From Leeuwenhoekiella aestuarii (GTDB lineage Bacteria > Bacteroidota > Bacteroidia > Flavobacteriales > Flavobacteriaceae), in the NCBI RefSeq assembly GCF_004104055.1, contig NZ_QOVJ01000001.1:868001-932000 (forward strand): 64,000 nt of DNA, in the 5' to 3' direction. Made by a program: the position numbers and the translations under genes. The notes beneath the pieces were generated by a model. That model had not been told where the DNA came from. It saw only the letters and a list, made by a program, of their open reading frames with translations, and made no database searches. Each line of letters opens with the position of its first letter. Within the stretch, counting starts at the first letter, position 1. Positions 8,329-17,549 of the stretch are shown here, piece after piece.

Positions 8329-10734
8329 ATGAGATTAACTATTGCCTTACTATTTTTTATTTATTCAATAAATTCTTTGCAGGCTCAGGTCATTAAAATT
8401 TTAGATCAGGAAACGCAAGAGCCTATTGAAAATGCTGCATTATATAACACAGAAAAGTCTACCTATGTGGTGAGTGCAACAGATGGTAAAGCGGATATTT
8501 CAGCATTCAGTAAATCTGAAACAATTATAGTAACGCACGTTTCTCATCTCACGCTAAAAACAACAAAAGCTGCGCTCATTGCTAAGGGAAATTTGCTCTA
8601 CTTGTCTGATAATGAAAATGAATTGAATGAGGTGGTACTTTCGGTTTCAAAATTTGAGCAACAAGCGCGGGGTATTTCACAAAAAGTTGTAAGTCTCGAT
8701 GCAGAAGATATTGAGCTTAAAAACCCACAAACGGCAGCAGATTTTTTAGCACAGAGCGGACAAGTATTTGTTCAAAAAAGTCAGTTGGGTGGTGGTAGCC
8801 CAATGATACGGGGATTTTCTACAAACCGCTTACTTTTAACTGTTGACGGGGTGCGCATGAACACCGCTATTTTTCGTTCAGGGAATTTGCAGAATGTGAT
8901 CAATATAGATCCCTTTACCGTAGACCAGACCGAAATTATTTTGGGACCGGGCTCTGTCGTTTACGGCAGCGATGCGGTAGGTGGCGTGATGAATTTTTAC
9001 ACTAAAAAACCTACATTTTCTTTTGAGGATGGCACTTCGGTTTCCGGGATGGCACTTACACGTTATGCTACTGCAAACAAGGAGAAGACCGGTCACGTCG
9101 ATATGACCTTCGGACTAAAAAAATGGGCGTTTTTAACCAGTGTGAGCTATTCTGATTTTGATGATTTACGTATGGGAAGTCACGGCCCGAGCGATTACTT
9201 GCGTCCAGAATATGTTGTCACTCAAAATGGCATAGATACCGTTGTTGAAAATGATGATCCTAATGTGCAAATACCTACCGGTTTTGATTTAGTAAACCTC
9301 ACGCAAAAAGTGCGGTTCATGCCAAATAATATATGGGACTTTAATCTGGGGCTACATTTCAGCACTACTTCAGATTATGCGCGTTACGATCGTTTAACTC
9401 GTAAACGTGGTGATCAATTGCGTTCTGCCGAATGGTATTATGGGCCGCAATTGTGGTTTATGGGTAATTTGCAAATCGATAAAAAGGGTAATGGAGATTT
9501 TTATGACGATGCAAAACTTACTGCTGCCATTCAATATTTTGAAGAAAGTCGAAATGACCGTGATTTTGGAGACCCTATACTTTTTACTACACAAGAGCAG
9601 GTAAATGCCTATTCTTTTGATCTGGATTTTACTAAAAAAATGGGTAATGATCGCCTGTTTTATGGGTTGGAATATGTGTATAACAAAATTGGTTCCTACG
9701 GAAAGCAAACCGATATCAACACCGGCGACCAAGCGGCAACTGCAACCCGATACCCTGATGATTCCAGCTGGCAATCATTGGCAGCCTATTTAAGTGGACA
9801 ATTCAATTTGGCTGAAAGTTTAACCTTGCAAACCGGCCTGCGGTACAATCATATATTGATCGATGCCACTTTTGACGATACTTTTTATGATTTTCCATTT
9901 GAAAAGGCAGATGTAAGTTTCGGAAACTTCACCGGAAATGCCGGTTTGAATTGGCAAACTGCAGAGAATTTCAATTTAAAACTGAATTTAGGTACAGCCT
10001 TTAGAGCACCCAATATTGATGATATCGGGAAGATCTTTGACAGCGAACCCGGTTCGGTTGTAGTGCCCAATCCTGATCTTAAAGCAGAATATGCCTACAA
10101 TGCTGAAATTGGTGCGGGTTTGCGCGTAGGCGAAAAGTTGCGTTTAGATTTTGCGACCTATTATACCAAACTGAATAATGCGCTGGTACGCCGCGATTAT
10201 AGTCTAAATGGCGAAACGACCATTGATTATCAGGGCGAGCCCAGCACCGTGCAGGCCATACAAAACGCCGCGAGTGCTGAAGTGTACGGTCTGGAAGCCG
10301 GCCTCGAATATTTATTTACTAAAAACTTAAAGCTTACCTCGCAAATCACGATTACCGAAGGGAGTCAGGAAGAAGACGATGGTAGCGATGCGCCATTAAG
10401 ACACGCCGCACCACTGTTTGGAAATACGCACCTTATTTACCGTATGAAGCGCTGGAAGTTTGACGCTTCTGCAGAGTATAATGGGCAGTTTGATTATGAC
10501 GAACTCGCCCCTTCGCAGGTAGGTAATGCCTATTTGTATGCACTTGACGCCAATGGGAATCCCTATTCGCCACGTTGGTACACGCTTAATATATACAGCG
10601 AATACCAGATCGCGAAAAACTGGAAAGCCACCGCTGCTCTAGAAAATATCACTGATCAACGCTATCGCCCCTATTCTTCAGGTATTTCAGCGCCCGGAAG
10701 GAATTTGATTCTGGCGTTGAAGTACAGTTTTTAG
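8329..10734 (+). CDS. TonB-dependent haemoglobin/transferrin-type receptor
   Basis: An 801-residue outer-membrane receptor. It has a signal peptide (MRLTIALLFFIYSINSLQAQ), a short carboxypeptidase-like N-terminal domain (about 21-95), then a plug with 'GGGSPMIRGFSTNRLLLTVDGVRMN' around residues 150-175 and 'GPGSVVYGSDAVGGVMNF' near 205. A 22-strand-type barrel follows, ending in LALKYSF with the terminal aromatic. Plug wording matches the TonB-hemoglobin/transferrin/lactoferrin receptor group, so the substrate could be haem, siderophore or another ligand; the sequence does not decide. It lies 9 bases after recO and 34 before the serine hydrolase. From about 9.4 kb on, its codon use becomes more G+C-rich than its neighbours. 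A diverged copy of its last 25 codons occurs at 14.6 kb. Confidence 0.85.
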   Translation: MRLTIALLFFIYSINSLQAQVIKILDQETQEPIENAALYNTEKSTYVVSATDGKADISAFSKSETIIVTHVSHLTLKTTKAALIAKGNLLYLSDNENELNEVVLSVSKFEQQARGISQKVVSLDAEDIELKNPQTAADFLAQSGQVFVQKSQLGGGSPMIRGFSTNRLLLTVDGVRMNTAIFRSGNLQNVINIDPFTVDQTEIILGPGSVVYGSDAVGGVMNFYTKKPTFSFEDGTSVSGMALTRYATANKEKTGHVDMTFGLKKWAFLTSVSYSDFDDLRMGSHGPSDYLRPEYVVTQNGIDTVVENDDPNVQIPTGFDLVNLTQKVRFMPNNIWDFNLGLHFSTTSDYARYDRLTRKRGDQLRSAEWYYGPQLWFMGNLQIDKKGNGDFYDDAKLTAAIQYFEESRNDRDFGDPILFTTQEQVNAYSFDLDFTKKMGNDRLFYGLEYVYNKIGSYGKQTDINTGDQAATATRYPDDSSWQSLAAYLSGQFNLAESLTLQTGLRYNHILIDATFDDTFYDFPFEKADVSFGNFTGNAGLNWQTAENFNLKLNLGTAFRAPNIDDIGKIFDSEPGSVVVPNPDLKAEYAYNAEIGAGLRVGEKLRLDFATYYTKLNNALVRRDYSLNGETTIDYQGEPSTVQAIQNAASAEVYGLEAGLEYLFTKNLKLTSQITITEGSQEEDDGSDAPLRHAAPLFGNTHLIYRMKRWKFDASAEYNGQFDYDELAPSQVGNAYLYALDANGNPYSPRWYTLNIYSEYQIAKNWKATAALENITDQRYRPYSSGISAPGRNLILALKYSF

Positions 10735-10768
10735 AAATACACTAACTTCAGCCTAAACTAAAACCGGG

Positions 10769-12082
10769 ATGAACTTAAAACTACATCACGTTTTCTACTT
10801 AGGTTTTGTACTGTTACAGGTATTTTCTGTGCACGCTCAAAGCTATTCGCCTAATCGTACGTATAACGATACGCTCGATTACCGCCCTGTAAATTCTGAT
10901 TTTATCAATACCAAAGTCGATTCCATAATGACTCTGGGAATTAAAAATCAGGCATTTCCCGGAGCACAAGTGTTGGTGGCCAAAAACGGCAGTATTATTT
11001 TTCACAAAGCTTATGGGTTTCATACCTACGACAGTCTGCGGCCGGTTAAAAACGATGATTTGTATGATCTGGCTTCGGTGACCAAAGTGACGGCAGCTTT
11101 ACCCGCGATTATGAAGCTGGTTGATGCAGGTAAACTCGATCTGGATTCACCTTTTAGCACCTACTGGACCCCCTGGAAACGCCGCCGCGATAAACGCGAT
11201 TTGACCCTTCGGGAAATCCTTGCACATCAGGCCGGTCTCGAACCTTATATTGTTTTTTTAAGCGATGTACTTAAAAAAGACGGAAGCTTTAAGCATCGGT
11301 TTGTACGTGATAAAAAGTCCCGCCGTTTTTCGGTACAGACGTATAACAATCTGTGGTTAAACAAACGTTTTGTGCGTAAAATGTATCGTAAAATCAACCG
11401 CTCTGAAGTTTCCGAAGAGAAGAAATACACCTATTCGGGGCTTTCATTTTTGCTATATCCGCAGATTGTAGAGAGCCTAACCGGTGTGCCGTACGAGCAG
11501 TATCTTCAGGAAAATTTTTACGGTCCGCTAGATGCTAAAACCTTGATGTTTAATCCAAAACAACACGGTTTTCCACAGGAACGTATTATTCCCACCGAAG
11601 CCGATTCTATCTATCGCAAAGCGGAAGTTTTAGGCTGGGTACACGATGAGAATGCGAGTTTGATGGGCGGTGTTTCGGGCAATGCAGGCCTGTTTGCGAC
11701 CGCAGCTGATTTGGCCAAACTGATACAGATGTATATGAATATGGGCATCTATGACGGCAAGCGCTATATTTCAGAAAAAACCATGCGCGAATTCACGCGG
11801 GTTCAATATCCGGATAACGATAATCGTCGCGGTTTGGGTTTTGATAAACCTTATTTAAACAATGCAGAAAAGCCCCTGGCAGAAGCCTATCCCAATCCCG
11901 AGGTGAGCCCTGCAAGCTTTGGGCACAGCGGGTTTACTGGTACTTTTGTGTGGGCAGATTCGGTAAACGAATTGGTTTTTGTCTTTCTATCTAACCGGGT
12001 TTACCCCAGCCGAACCCATACCGCGATTTACGATCTGAATATCAGGCCGGCACTGATGCAGGTTTTTTATCAGGCAGAGTAG
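10769..12082 (+). CDS. Secreted beta-lactamase-fold serine hydrolase
   Basis: 437 residues with a signal peptide (ending VFSVHAQ). The penicillin-binding/class C beta-lactamase fold is marked by the SxxK nucleophile motif in DLASVTKVTAALPA, a Tyr motif in YTYSGLSFLLYP, and an HxG motif in FGHSGFTGTFVW. 'LREILAHQAGLEPY' is the usual conserved loop. Members are carboxypeptidases, esterases or peptidases acting on periplasmic or extracellular substrates; the substrate here is unknown. A basic stretch (WKRRRDKRD) precedes the HQAGL loop. It follows the TonB receptor by 34 bases on the same strand and shares its higher G+C composition, so the two probably form a unit. Confidence 0.8.
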   Translation: MNLKLHHVFYLGFVLLQVFSVHAQSYSPNRTYNDTLDYRPVNSDFINTKVDSIMTLGIKNQAFPGAQVLVAKNGSIIFHKAYGFHTYDSLRPVKNDDLYDLASVTKVTAALPAIMKLVDAGKLDLDSPFSTYWTPWKRRRDKRDLTLREILAHQAGLEPYIVFLSDVLKKDGSFKHRFVRDKKSRRFSVQTYNNLWLNKRFVRKMYRKINRSEVSEEKKYTYSGLSFLLYPQIVESLTGVPYEQYLQENFYGPLDAKTLMFNPKQHGFPQERIIPTEADSIYRKAEVLGWVHDENASLMGGVSGNAGLFATAADLAKLIQMYMNMGIYDGKRYISEKTMREFTRVQYPDNDNRRGLGFDKPYLNNAEKPLAEAYPNPEVSPASFGHSGFTGTFVWADSVNELVFVFLSNRVYPSRTHTAIYDLNIRPALMQVFYQAE

Positions 12083-12290
12083 CTTTAGTATTTCAGGGGT
12101 TTAAAATCATCATAAGAGATATACAAGTCATTCGTGGTCACATTTTATCTCAATGTCGAAGTATGGGTTTTGAGAGTAAATCTCAGTTTCTTAAGAATCT
12201 TCTATGTTAATAAACTGTTGAGATGTAAATTACACCCCCAATTATTGGTTAAGATCATTTAGATTCCTTGTAATAATTTAAATAAATTTT

Positions 12291-14093
12291 ATGAAGTAGT
12301 TTTACGTTTTAATCCGGGTATTAGTAATTGGTATTTTCTCACTCATATTTTTTTCTTGTCAACATGAAGAAGAATTTATATCTCCTGAAACTACAATCGT
12401 TGAGGATAGTTCAGTGAAAAATTCTAAATTTCCGGACCTACAGGATGTTCAGAGTAATTTTAAATCGAAAACATCTGTAAATAAACTTTTTCGTTCTTCT
12501 AAATAGTTCAAAGTCTAGTACAGGTAGTGATTTAAATTTAAGTATTGATTGGGACAATTCTTTCCGTACTGAATTTAATACCGAATTGGATTTAGATGTG
12601 TTATATACGCCTCTTCATTTTAATAGCACGAAGCGATTAAAAAGCTTTATCGCCTCTGCAACAATCAATGACACATTGGTTTCCCAAATTGTTACTTTGG
12701 CCTATGTGGGAACACCAACCTTAGAATATTTTTCAGGGCTACTGTTTACCCATAATTACGAAGGTATTTTGCAAAGTGTATCTTTTTATGAAGAGGGGGT
12801 TTTAATAAAAAGAATCATCAGAAAGGGAAATGGGGATAACAAACAGGGTAAGGCTGGCAACTGTATTAATCCGGCGGAAGGACTTGCTTTTATTTTAGAG
12901 TATGGTATTGACGAGTATGAGGCTTATTTTGTGTATAGTACATGTCTTGAAGAGACAACTATTACTGCCCCATCAAGTGGGGGTGATTTTTCTGGTTCAG
13001 GAGGTGGTGATATACCCTCTGGAGGTCATCAAATACCTGTAGGCAATAGTTATGTTGGTAATACATCAGGTTCGGGTGGCGGTGGTGCAAGTTCCCCGGG
13101 TAATTCAAGCAGCCCTGGCAGCCCATCGTCTATAACGCCAGGCGAGCCTTTTTGGCAGGAAAATGTATCGCCCAGTACCATTTTAATATCTTCATTGTCC
13201 TCCCAGTTGAATTTAAACGTTGCACAGACCAACTGGCTGAATGCTCTTTCCGGTACATCACTTTTGCCTTTTCAGATTAGCTATTTTTTACAACTCAATA
13301 ACAATAGCATTGAAGCCAAAAACTTTGCTAAAGAGGCGATAGGGGTTTTAACAAGATTAGATTTACTTGAGAAGAAGTTTGATGAACAAGGTATAAATCC
13401 TTTAAATACCCCTTGGTTAAATGAGCTAAGGGAGATCGTCAAACATTCAGAGGAGCGGCTAAGTGATGATGCGCCAGAATTTATTAGAAATACAATAAAT
13501 GAGTCTATTGATTTAACTTTACAAACTATGCTTACCGCTACTGCGATAAACCTCTATCAAAATGTGGGCGATGTGGGGAATGATAGCGAAGGGCATAAAC
13601 AAGAGGTTTTCTTAATGATGGACAAAGTGCTGTTGCTATATTACTTTTTGAGTTTGCAAACGGTTTAGGTCCTGAGAACAGAAGTTTTGATTCTACCTAC
13701 GACATCACTCAACAAATGCTTGCAGGGGATGTTGTAAGCAATATTAAAACGGATTTCATGAATGTTTTAAGTGATGAAAATCTAAGCTTTGACAATTTTA
13801 TAATTAATAATCAAAGCCTTCCTGGTAATTATAAATTTAGTCCAGATCATACTTCTTGGAGTGATTCTTTTAATAAGCATATAAATTCTAACTGGGTACA
13901 GTTTTTTATAGGAGGATCTTCTTTAACTTATTATCCCAGTAGTCGTTCAGGTTATGTTACTGTTCAAATGCTAAATCCTACTAGTAGAGCCTCCTTGTTA
14001 CTGCATGCAGGAGAAAAATATGATCGTAGTGATGGCTTTAGGCCGCTTTCAACAATTAATCAAATTTTTTGGTTTGACATTAAGATAGAATGA
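12291..14093 (+). pseudogene. Decayed lipoprotein gene (nonsense codon plus two frameshifts)
   Basis: A single ancestral reading frame of about 600 codons can be followed in pieces. It opens ATG AAG TAG at 12291, where the third codon looks like AAG mutated to TAG. The rest of a lipoprotein signal follows (FYVLIRVLVIGIFSLIFFSC, Cys at 12357). This frame closes at TAG 12504. The sequence continues in the +1 frame between about 12481 and 12503, through LDLDVLYTPLHFN to a Gly/Ser/Pro-rich linker (about 12970-13150), ending at 13666. A second shift between 13599 and 13666 restores the first frame, which runs as AILLFEFANGLGPENRSF to the stop at 14093. I do not recognise the family. The middle part is helical, and the C-terminal part has strands such as SGYVTVQML and ends QIFWFDIKIE. 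Sequencing error is the alternative explanation. Confidence 0.75.
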
Positions 14094-14095
14094 TT

Positions 14096-14581
14096 ATGAA
14101 AAAATATTTTACTTGTATTCTATTATTTATCTTGACTAGTTGCCACCTTATTAATTGCGACTTAGATTCGGATTTAGAACCACTTACCGCTAAGCCTGAT
14201 TCTGAAAGTATCGTCGGAACGTGGTATCCTGATAAACGAACAATGGAAAGCGTTTCAGTATATCGGAAATCTGAAAATCCAGAATTTATAATTTCGAGCA
14301 ACGGCACATTCAAAATGAGTAGAATTCCGGCTAAAACATTCACACTCTTAACTTCAAAAAATCCTTCAGAAAAAAGTGTAGATGCAACAGGAACCTGGAA
14401 ACTTGTTGAAAGTAGAGGGTTTGTTTTTCTTTCGATGGATATTATTTTCGAAAAAAATAATTTTCGTTTGACAAAAATGGGGGTGCCTTGGAAAATTAAT
14501 ATTAAAAATGGAAAAGTTGTTTTATTTAGAATGATTGGAGATCCTGACGAGTGCGAGGCAGTGAGATTAATCAAAAAATAA
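14096..14581 (+). CDS. Small lipoprotein, lipocalin-like repeat-free protein
   Basis: 161 residues with a lipoprotein signal (MKKYFTCILLFILTSC, lipobox LTSC). The mature part contains SIVGTWYPDKRT, then FIISSNGTFKM, and later ATGTWKLVESRGFVFLSM. That GTW...GTW pattern resembles small lipocalin-like lipoproteins of Bacteroidota. Function is unknown. The frame can also start two codons earlier at 14090, where the ATG overlaps the TGA of the preceding decayed gene (ATGA), suggesting the two were once translationally coupled. The gene is intact and AT-rich, unlike the flanking G+C-richer genes. Confidence 0.6.
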   Translation: MKKYFTCILLFILTSCHLINCDLDSDLEPLTAKPDSESIVGTWYPDKRTMESVSVYRKSENPEFIISSNGTFKMSRIPAKTFTLLTSKNPSEKSVDATGTWKLVESRGFVFLSMDIIFEKNNFRLTKMGVPWKINIKNGKVVLFRMIGDPDECEAVRLIKK

Positions 14582-14590
14582 AATACCTTA

Positions 14591-14667
14591 TCTATTACCG
14601 TCCCTATTCTTCGGGTATCTCAGCTCCCGGACGTAATCTGATTATGGCGTTGAAGTATACGTTTTAA
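14591..14667 (+). pseudogene. 3' stub of a second TonB-dependent receptor
   Basis: This stretch encodes YYRPYSSGISAPGRNLIM then ALKYTF and a stop. It is almost the same as the last 23-24 residues of the receptor ending at 10734 (YRPYSSGISAPGRNLIL then ALKYSF), with many synonymous differences at third positions. No receptor sequence precedes it, since the small lipoprotein gene ends at 14581. It is therefore the remaining tail of a paralogous receptor whose body has been lost. Its stop overlaps the stop of the leftward acyltransferase/hydrolase gene. Confidence 0.8.
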
Positions 14668-17267
14668 ACCGGCTTTTGCAACGCCTGTTTGATCACATCG
14701 CTCCAGATGGCGTAGCCTTTTTTGTTGAGGTGCAAGCCGTCTGACATATAGAGTTCGGGATTGGGTTTGTCGTCTAGGGAGATCATTTGTGAGAACACGT
14801 TAATGAATTGCGCATCCAGGCCTGTGATCACATATTCTGAAAGCAATTCGTTAAGCTCCATAAATTGCGGGATGAGATGCGCGCGTTCTACGCTGGGTTT
14901 TAAGCTGATCACCGCCAGCGGAACTTTAGGATATTTTGCTTTTACCGCTTTGATAAGCTCTTTAAAGTCGGCTAAGACTTCAAGCGGTGTGCGGCCTTGG
15001 GTAATGTCGTTTTCTCCGGCATATAAAATAAGCTTCGACGGATTTACATCTTGAAAGATCTCCTCAAAATAGTGCAAACACCAGGCATACGTAGAGCCGC
15101 CAAATCCCAGATTTAAAGTGTGCAAAGGCGCAAGATCCTCTTGCATATGTACCCACAAGCGCACCGAAGAACTTCCGTAGAAAACGTACAAACTCTCTTG
15201 GTTTTTCAGTTTTTCAACACGTCGACGCAGGCGTTTGATCTCGTTGGCCCACATTACCGGAGGTTCTTCTTTCGGCACCGCCGAAAAAGTACTGGTCATC
15301 AAGCTTTTTACTTTTTCGCGAGCTTCGGCCACATAATTCACATACTTTTTTTGATAGTCTTCGACAAAAGCTTTGACCAACTGAGGATCGTTTTTAGCCA
15401 CGCGATCACTCATTTTAAACGGCTTGAGGATCTTGCAGTAGAACAAGGTGTCGTTGATGCGTTTGTCAAAATTCACCAAAACCATAGGAATGATAAGCGG
15501 TTCGGTTTTAAGGTTTAGGGCGAGGTTGAAGGCTCCTGTTTTAAAAGCTCCGGGAGATTCTTCAGAAGTATACGAAGTGCCTTCCGGACTGATGATCATG
15601 TTTTTGTGCTCTTTTAAAAATTCGCTTGCAGCCGTATAAAAAATACTGCGGTTGCTGGTTTTGGCAGCGGCTTCCGGTAGTTCAGATTCTTTGGTGTACA
15701 CGTTGATGTAGCCCAGGTTTTCATAATAATTTTGATGTCCGTATTCCTGCCCTTGCGCAATACGCACCGTGCGTATACCGGGCTCACCGTATTTATCATC
15801 AAGCAAAACGCTGATAAAATGCGAGTCTAAAGTGATCTGAAATTGATTATTCAGCGTGTAAAACGGATGATTCAATAAGTGGTTGTAAATAAAAATATGT
15901 CCGGAGTCCTCAGGCAGATTCTCTAAACCTTCTACATGTACCATAACCGACTTGAGCGCTTCACGTGTGGCTTGCGCACAAGCTTTGCGTTTCTGTTGCG
16001 GGCTGGTTTCGGGATTGTTTTCGGCGACCGCCTCATAAATAGTGCGCAACGCATTTTTAAACTGATGTTCGCGCCGATCGTGTTTTAAAAACTCGAGACT
16101 CAGCGATGCGATATGTCGCTCCAGACTTGTACCCTGCGTTAGTAAATCTTGCAAGGCTTCATAAGCAAACTTTTTAGTGGTTTGATCTTTCAGCAAATGA
16201 AATACCGAATGCAACCTCGAATTCACTGTAAGGCGCGCGCGGTTGTTTTCGATCAATTGATACACGGCATCAATACTATGCTTGCCTAAAAGCGAAGTGT
16301 AGCGAATGAACGCTGCATTGATTTGATTTCCGATAAGCCAAATGAGGCGGTGGTAAAAACGTTTTTTGAGTCGGTCATCTTTCTTCAGAAGTTGATGCAA
16401 ATCCAGATGATTGATATGGTAGACCGCTGTTTTTTCGGTGGTGATGGCATTGCAAATATCAGGAAGGTTGAGCAGGGAAGACCAGCCAAAAATAAATCCC
16501 GAATTGGAGATGCTGCGCTGGCTGATATCAACTTTTCCTTCGATGCGCTTGATGGCTACCTCGCCGTGAATTAAAATGTACAACCCTTCTGAAGGATGAT
16601 CTTGCGCATAAATGATTTCGTTAGGTTCATAGTCGCGCCGGTGCGCAAGTTTGGCGAGTTTGCCTAAATGCAGTTCAGAAAATTGATCAAGAAACGGGGA
16701 GCGCCGCATCAGTTGAATGATCTCAGATTTCTCGATAGACGCATTTATGTAATACTGTTCGTCTTTTGGAATTTGAAAATTACGTGGTTGTAAAAGCGAA
16801 GCTTGCTTGGTCAACGCATTTTTAAGCAGGTGGTAGTTGTTTTGCCCAATCGCAAATAGCAAAGTGTTGACGCCCGGGATATTTGCCTTAAAATCTTTGA
16901 TAGGCACTTTGTAAAAAGTGGCTTGCTCACTGGCAATTTTTGCGCTAAAGGTATAGCGCTCTGGTGCAAAAAAGCCATTCCAACCTATTGTGGTAAAAAC
17001 GGTGTCACTATGTGCGACCTGCACTTCTTGTTCTGCATTTTGATGTTGTGTATAAAAGTCAAGACTGCCTTCAATAAGCCAATAGAGGTGTTTTACTTTT
17101 TTATGAATGGCGCAAAGTGTGGCGCCTTTGTGTTGAGAAATCAACTGACCGGTAGGCAAGAGCTCTTGTAATAATTGAAGCGAAATTTTAGTAGCAGCAC
17201 GTGTTTTCAATAGATAGCAGGTTTTAAGTCCTTTACAAATTATCGCATCGGAAGAAATAAAACACAT
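14664..17267 (-). CDS. Fusion: two cNMP-binding folds + PlsC-like acyltransferase + SGNH hydrolase
   Basis: 867 residues, no signal peptide, so probably cytosolic or at the inner membrane face. Domain order: CRP-like cNMP-binding fold 1 (about 20-150); fold 2 (about 185-315, with EGLYILIHGEVAI then FGWSSLLNLPDICNAITTE); a helical linker; a PlsC/LPLAT-like acyltransferase (about 440-650) with NHLLNHPF near 459 and ISPEGTSYTSEE plus FKTGAFNLAL near 561-580; then an SGNH hydrolase (about 690-867) with block I YGSSSVRLW, GFGGS, GEND and the catalytic DGLHL. The acyltransferase HX4D aspartate seems replaced by Pro (H-LLNH-P). The canonical cAMP arginine in the phosphate cassette is not obvious. 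Inference: ligand-gated phospholipid acyl exchange, with deacylation and reacylation in one chain. The ATG at 17265-17267 gives an odd Cys-rich opening; a TTG at 17210 is a possible alternative start. Confidence 0.8.
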   Translation of the reverse strand: MCFISSDAIICKGLKTCYLLKTRAATKISLQLLQELLPTGQLISQHKGATLCAIHKKVKHLYWLIEGSLDFYTQHQNAEQEVQVAHSDTVFTTIGWNGFFAPERYTFSAKIASEQATFYKVPIKDFKANIPGVNTLLFAIGQNNYHLLKNALTKQASLLQPRNFQIPKDEQYYINASIEKSEIIQLMRRSPFLDQFSELHLGKLAKLAHRRDYEPNEIIYAQDHPSEGLYILIHGEVAIKRIEGKVDISQRSISNSGFIFGWSSLLNLPDICNAITTEKTAVYHINHLDLHQLLKKDDRLKKRFYHRLIWLIGNQINAAFIRYTSLLGKHSIDAVYQLIENNRARLTVNSRLHSVFHLLKDQTTKKFAYEALQDLLTQGTSLERHIASLSLEFLKHDRREHQFKNALRTIYEAVAENNPETSPQQKRKACAQATREALKSVMVHVEGLENLPEDSGHIFIYNHLLNHPFYTLNNQFQITLDSHFISVLLDDKYGEPGIRTVRIAQGQEYGHQNYYENLGYINVYTKESELPEAAAKTSNRSIFYTAASEFLKEHKNMIISPEGTSYTSEESPGAFKTGAFNLALNLKTEPLIIPMVLVNFDKRINDTLFYCKILKPFKMSDRVAKNDPQLVKAFVEDYQKKYVNYVAEAREKVKSLMTSTFSAVPKEEPPVMWANEIKRLRRRVEKLKNQESLYVFYGSSSVRLWVHMQEDLAPLHTLNLGFGGSTYAWCLHYFEEIFQDVNPSKLILYAGENDITQGRTPLEVLADFKELIKAVKAKYPKVPLAVISLKPSVERAHLIPQFMELNELLSEYVITGLDAQFINVFSQMISLDDKPNPELYMSDGLHLNKKGYAIWSDVIKQALQKPV

Positions 17268-17458
17268 GAGGGGAGGCTAACCGATGAATTTTTAGGGATT
17301 TGTAACTTTTGTACGTTTGATTTTTTTGATTCGGCAATATTTAGGGGTTGACTGCTGCAGAGCGGGTTTTTGTGGTACAGTAACCTGAAGCCTTATCTAA
17401 TATTGCTTCAGTCCTGTGTTCAAGTAGTTTTTTCTATAGGGTATGTATACCGTATATA

Positions 17459-17524
17459 CGCCTTTACTACGCCTTTACCACGGGTGAACCTCGGGTAAAG
17501 TACGGGTGAACTATGGGTGAAGCT
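17459..17524. repeat. Six-unit 11-bp tandem array with opposed halves
   Basis: Units in order: CGCCTTTACTA, CGCCTTTACCA, CGGGTGAACCT, CGGGTAAAGTA, CGGGTGAACTA, TGGGTGAAGCT, with no spacer. The first two carry CTTTAC and the fourth carries GTAAAG, so the left part is roughly the inverse of the right part. TTTACC (17474-17479) can pair with GGTAAA (17494-17499). The 11-base period puts each unit on nearly the same face of the helix. Confidence 0.75.
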
Positions 17525-17549
17525 TTGTGTGTTTGGTATCACTTAGGTG

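Noticed and set aside
9394-9774. 126-codon leftward frame inside the first TonB receptor
   Set aside because: Antisense shadow of a strongly conserved gene, rich in Ile/Cys without motif.
14080-14574. 164-codon leftward frame opposite the small lipoprotein
   Set aside because: The rightward frame has a lipoprotein signal and GTW motifs; the reverse frame has neither.
15120-15518. 132-codon rightward frame inside the acyltransferase/hydrolase fusion
   Set aside because: Antisense to the acyltransferase/SGNH junction; composition is His/Phe/Arg-rich noise.
17459-17524. CRISPR-like array
   Set aside because: The 11-base units have no spacers and no cas genes are near.
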